In this document: positions 61,122 through 64,000 of the stretch, in pieces
Layout: each line of letters begins with the position of its first letter
How positions within the stretch are numbered: position 1 is the first letter of the stretch
Assembly (NCBI GenBank): GCA_009781755.1
Contig: WQVD01000009.1
Span: 1-64,000 of the forward strand
Direction: 5' to 3'
DNA length: 64,000 nucleotides
Source of the DNA: Defluviitaleaceae bacterium
GTDB lineage: Bacteria > Bacillota > Clostridia > Lachnospirales > WQUN01
Translations under genes and position numbers: made by a program
Notes under the pieces: model-generated
The model's database searches: none
What the model was told of the DNA's origin: nothing
The model's input: only the letters and a program-made list of their open reading frames with translations

Positions 61122-62081
61122 ATGTACAACGTAGAAGTTAAGGGATTGGACAAGAATTTTGGTAAGTTTCAGGCTTTGAAGGGTGTTAATTTGGAGATTG
61201 CGCAGGGCGAGGTTTTTGCTTATATCGGGCCGAATGGGGCGGGTAAAAGCACTACGATTCGTTGCTTGCTGGGGATTTTGCAGGCTACGTGTGGTGAGGT
61301 GAAAGTATTTGGCAAGGATGCTTGGAAGGATGCGGTGGAGATACACAAACGGATTGCTTATGTGCCTGGTGATGTGAATTTGTGGCCGAATTTGACGGGC
61401 GGCGAGGTGATTGATTTGTTTGTTAATTTGCGCGGCAAGCATGACAAGGATTTGCGTGCGCGGTTGATTCGGGATTTCAACCTTGACCCTACTAAGAAGT
61501 GTCGGACTTATTCGAAGGGCAACCGGCAGAAGGTGGCTTTGGTGGCGGCTTTTGCATCGGATGTGGATTTGTATATTTTGGATGAGCCTACCAGCGGATT
61601 GGATCCTTTGATGGAGCAGGTTTTCCAAGATTGCGTAATGGAGCAGAAGTTGAAGGGCAAGGGTGTGTTTTTGTCCAGCCATATCATGAGTGAAGTGGAG
61701 CGGTTGTGCGACCGCGTAGGCATCATCCGCGACGGCGAGGTCGTACAGACCGGTACGCTGGACGAGTTGCGCCACTTGACCCGCTACGCCATGACCGTCA
61801 CCACCGAGCGCACCATCGAGGGGCTCGATCAAATGGACGGTGTGTTCGACATTGCCAAGGAATCGTATGGCCTGCACTTCTACGTAGACACGGCCAAGAT
61901 GGGTGCGGTCATCAACCACCTCAACGGCTTCGGTATTAAGAAATTGGAAAGCGTACCGCCGTCGCTGGAGGAATTGTTCATGCAGCATTACAAGAAAGTA
62001 GACACCGGCGAAGCCGGCGATGCGAATGCATCGGGCCACCCGGCCAGTTTTGCGAAGCAAAACGAGAGGGAGGGGGCATAA
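61122..62081 (+). CDS. ABC transporter ATP-binding protein
   Basis: 319 residues from ATG 61122, which follows AGGAGG. Walker A GPNGAGKST, Walker B LYILDEPTSGLDP and the H-loop FLSSHIMSEVERL are intact. The signature reads YSKGNRQKVAL, not the usual SGG, a variant seen in some ABC-2 exporters. The C-terminal part (after 215) is a variable regulatory region. It ends 3 bp before the permease. Confidence 0.93.
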   Translation: MYNVEVKGLDKNFGKFQALKGVNLEIAQGEVFAYIGPNGAGKSTTIRCLLGILQATCGEVKVFGKDAWKDAVEIHKRIAYVPGDVNLWPNLTGGEVIDLFVNLRGKHDKDLRARLIRDFNLDPTKKCRTYSKGNRQKVALVAAFASDVDLYILDEPTSGLDPLMEQVFQDCVMEQKLKGKGVFLSSHIMSEVERLCDRVGIIRDGEVVQTGTLDELRHLTRYAMTVTTERTIEGLDQMDGVFDIAKESYGLHFYVDTAKMGAVINHLNGFGIKKLESVPPSLEELFMQHYKKVDTGEAGDANASGHPASFAKQNEREGA

Positions 62082-62084
62082 ACG

Positions 62085-63857
62085 ATGCGCACAAACTTTG
62101 CAAATACGGGTTTGCTCACGCGCTTCATGTTGCGGCGCGAGCGGATCACTTCCTTGTTGTGGATTTTGATATTGGGCGGCACGATTGTTTTGTTGGTGCC
62201 GGGGGTATTTTATGCGCTGCCTGTAGGCGAGCGCGAGCCCATCATTGATGTGCTGACGATGCCCGCGATGGTGAGCATGGTGGGGCCGGGTTTTGCGGCT
62301 TATCACTCGACTTTTGGCGCGTTGTACACGAATTTCATGATGCTGTTCAGCGCGTTGACGGCGGCATTGATGAACATATTCCTCGTCATCCGCCTTTCCC
62401 GCGCCGACGAAGAGAAGGGGCGTTACGAAGTGTTGCGCTCGTTGCCCGTGGGGCGCTTGTCCAACTTGGCGGCGGCCATGCTGACTGCGCTGGTCGTGAA
62501 TATTGGATTGGCATTGTTTACGGGGTTGGGTATGTATGCCTTCGGCACCAGCCTGTACGACACGGGTATGTGCTTCAACGGCTCCATGCTGTGGGGCGCG
62601 ACACTGGGCGTGACGGGTTTGGTTTTTGCCGCGTTCACCGCACTGTTTGCGCAGTTGACGGCCAGCTCGCGCACGGCCATGGGTTATGCTTTCATGGCGC
62701 TGGGTATTTTCTTCCTCCTGCGTGCGCCGGGCGATATGGATCCCAACATGGAAATCCTTGCGCTCATTTCCCCCATGGGGTTATTGCTGCGCACGCAAGC
62801 GTACATTGCCAATTATTGGTGGCCAATTTTTATCATGTTGGGTACAGCTGTATTATTAACGCTGGTGGCGTTCAAACTCACGTCCATCCGCGACATTGAC
62901 CAAGGCATCATCCCTGCCAAGCCGGGGCGTGCGCACGGTTCGTTTCTAACAAAATCCGCGGGTGGCTTCGCATTCAAATTATCCCGCACGGCCATTATCG
63001 TGTGGATTATATCGCTGTTTATCCTTGGCGCGTCATACGGCGCGGTATTGGGCACGCTGGATGAATTCATCGCGTCCAATGAGATGTACCAGCAGTTGAT
63101 CCTCGGCCCCTTCGAAATCGAAATCCCGCCCATTACTGATGACTTCCCGCTGGAAGCCGCCGTACTGTACCTACGCGACGCCGTGGCGGTGTTCGGCTTC
63201 ACGTTGCCGCAACTCTTCTCCGCCATGATTAACATGATTATGGGCATCTTCGCCATCGTGCCCGCTACATTATTCGTGTTAAAAGCCCGCGCCGAAGAAA
63301 CCGATACCCGCGCCGAGCTTGTATTGGCCGCAAGCGTTGGCCGCCGCAAATATCTAGGTGCGTTCGCAATCATCGCATTTGTGATGGCGGTTTTAGTGCA
63401 ATTATCCTCGTCCATCGGCATGTTCGCTTTCGGCGCAGCGGCGATGGAATCCACCGCAGAGTTTCCCCTGACCTTCGCTTTGCAAGTTGGCCTCAACTAC
63501 GTACCTGCCATTTGGGTCAAGGTAGGCGTGGCCGTGCTGCTGGTGGGCTTGCTCCCCAAGGCAACTTCGCTGATTTGGGCGTACTTTGCTTACACCTTTG
63601 TGGCGTTATTCCTTGGGCAGGGCTTCGGCATCTTCCCCGACTGGGCACTATGGCTGTCGCCTTACGGATTCGTCCAACAGTTGCCCTTGGCACCCGGCGA
63701 AAGTTTCAACTGGATTGTACCGGTTGTGCTGACCGTGGTAGCCGCGGCACTAACCGCGATAGGGTTGTGGAAGTACGGCCGCCGGGATGTGAATGCAATT
63801 GTGGATGACAATCGGTTGAAGCCGGCGCGGGTCAAAAGAGTAAGGTCAAAAGAGTAA
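62085..63857 (+). CDS. Large ABC-2 exporter permease
   Basis: 590 residues with about twelve membrane segments in two halves of six, so one chain can form the whole membrane part. Relatives (often annotated as tetronasin-type or putative antibiotic exporters) accompany TetR regulators. The last residues, VKRVRSKE, are encoded by repeat copy F, which runs into the gene. Confidence 0.88.
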   Translation: MRTNFANTGLLTRFMLRRERITSLLWILILGGTIVLLVPGVFYALPVGEREPIIDVLTMPAMVSMVGPGFAAYHSTFGALYTNFMMLFSALTAALMNIFLVIRLSRADEEKGRYEVLRSLPVGRLSNLAAAMLTALVVNIGLALFTGLGMYAFGTSLYDTGMCFNGSMLWGATLGVTGLVFAAFTALFAQLTASSRTAMGYAFMALGIFFLLRAPGDMDPNMEILALISPMGLLLRTQAYIANYWWPIFIMLGTAVLLTLVAFKLTSIRDIDQGIIPAKPGRAHGSFLTKSAGGFAFKLSRTAIIVWIISLFILGASYGAVLGTLDEFIASNEMYQQLILGPFEIEIPPITDDFPLEAAVLYLRDAVAVFGFTLPQLFSAMINMIMGIFAIVPATLFVLKARAEETDTRAELVLAASVGRRKYLGAFAIIAFVMAVLVQLSSSIGMFAFGAAAMESTAEFPLTFALQVGLNYVPAIWVKVGVAVLLVGLLPKATSLIWAYFAYTFVALFLGQGFGIFPDWALWLSPYGFVQQLPLAPGESFNWIVPVVLTVVAAALTAIGLWKYGRRDVNAIVDDNRLKPARVKRVRSKE

Positions 63858-63950
63858 GGTCAAAAGATTAAAGTCAAAAGATTAAGACCGTGGACGCTGT
63901 CCACACCTGCAAGGGGGAAGCGTTCTCCCTTGACCCCGCGATGTGCTTCG
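63828..63950 (+). repeat. 3'-end dispersed repeat, copy F (overlaps permease C-terminus)
   Basis: Units GGTCAAAAGAGTAA occur twice, then GGTCAAAAGATTAAAGTC, AAAAGATTAAGACCG, TGGACGCTGTCCA, CACCTGCAAGGGGGAAGCG, TTCTCCCTTGACCCCGCG. The first unit supplies the last codons and the stop of the permease. The window ends about 50 bp later with no further gene seen. Confidence 0.85.
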
Positions 63951-64000
63951 CGAGGCTCGGCTTTGTGGCTAATTTGAACTTACAATTGGTCGCAAATTAC

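Overview
The window looks like a chromosomal segment of an anaerobic, Gram-positive Firmicute, probably class Clostridia. Evidence: a zinc-type S14 in the spc operon, CdaA/CdaR c-di-AMP genes, an mreBCD-pbp2-minCDE-rodA cell-shape operon, a class B sortase, strong AGGAGG-type ribosome binding sites, and a glycine-reductase component beside a complete selenocysteine (Sec) gene set. No outer-membrane gene is seen. Base composition looks near 50% GC, apart from one AT-rich defence-type gene.

Layout. 1-12018 (minus): the S10-spc ribosomal protein operon from rpsJ to map and a KOW-domain protein cut by the window edge. It has a clear promoter and lacks adk between secY and map. 12029-13764 (minus): a three-gene cluster (PNPOx-like, VOC-like, ArmA/Rmt-like 16S rRNA methyltransferase). 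13810-16126 (minus): tgt and a two-gene chromate transporter. 16380-22659 (plus): a c-di-AMP operon holding three unrecognised membrane proteins, then an MFS transporter, followed by aspartase at 22715-24166. 24527-26976 (minus): a TetR-regulated ABC exporter, then about 0.8 kb of repeat-rich noncoding DNA. 27921-29566 (minus): an aldo/keto reductase and a sugar-isomerase-like protein. 29712-34561: a Sel1-like membrane protein, an ECF sigma factor overlapping a membrane-anchored sortase B, and an RCC1-repeat lipoprotein.

34775-46268 centres on selenium. It holds a GrdC-GrdD fusion, an AT-rich Abi_2 (HEPN) gene with structured noncoding DNA upstream, selD (itself with an in-frame UGA and a SECIS-like hairpin), tRNA-Sec, and a tightly overlapping chain of selA, a nitrilase-like gene, selB and an alkyltransferase-like gene. 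A zincin-like and a MazG-like gene precede selA. The Sec machinery would serve selenoproteins such as GrdA/GrdB, which are not in this window.

46348-49847 (minus): an AraC regulator, a GNAT enzyme, a GH27-type glycosidase and mgsA. 49998-58133 (minus): cell shape and division genes. 58211-63857: an ATP-grasp protein, a 2TM protein and a second TetR/ABC exporter with palindromic operators.

A dispersed repeat of about 100 bp, with two hairpins, occurs seven times (one truncated). It always lies directly after a stop codon and always in the sense orientation of that gene.
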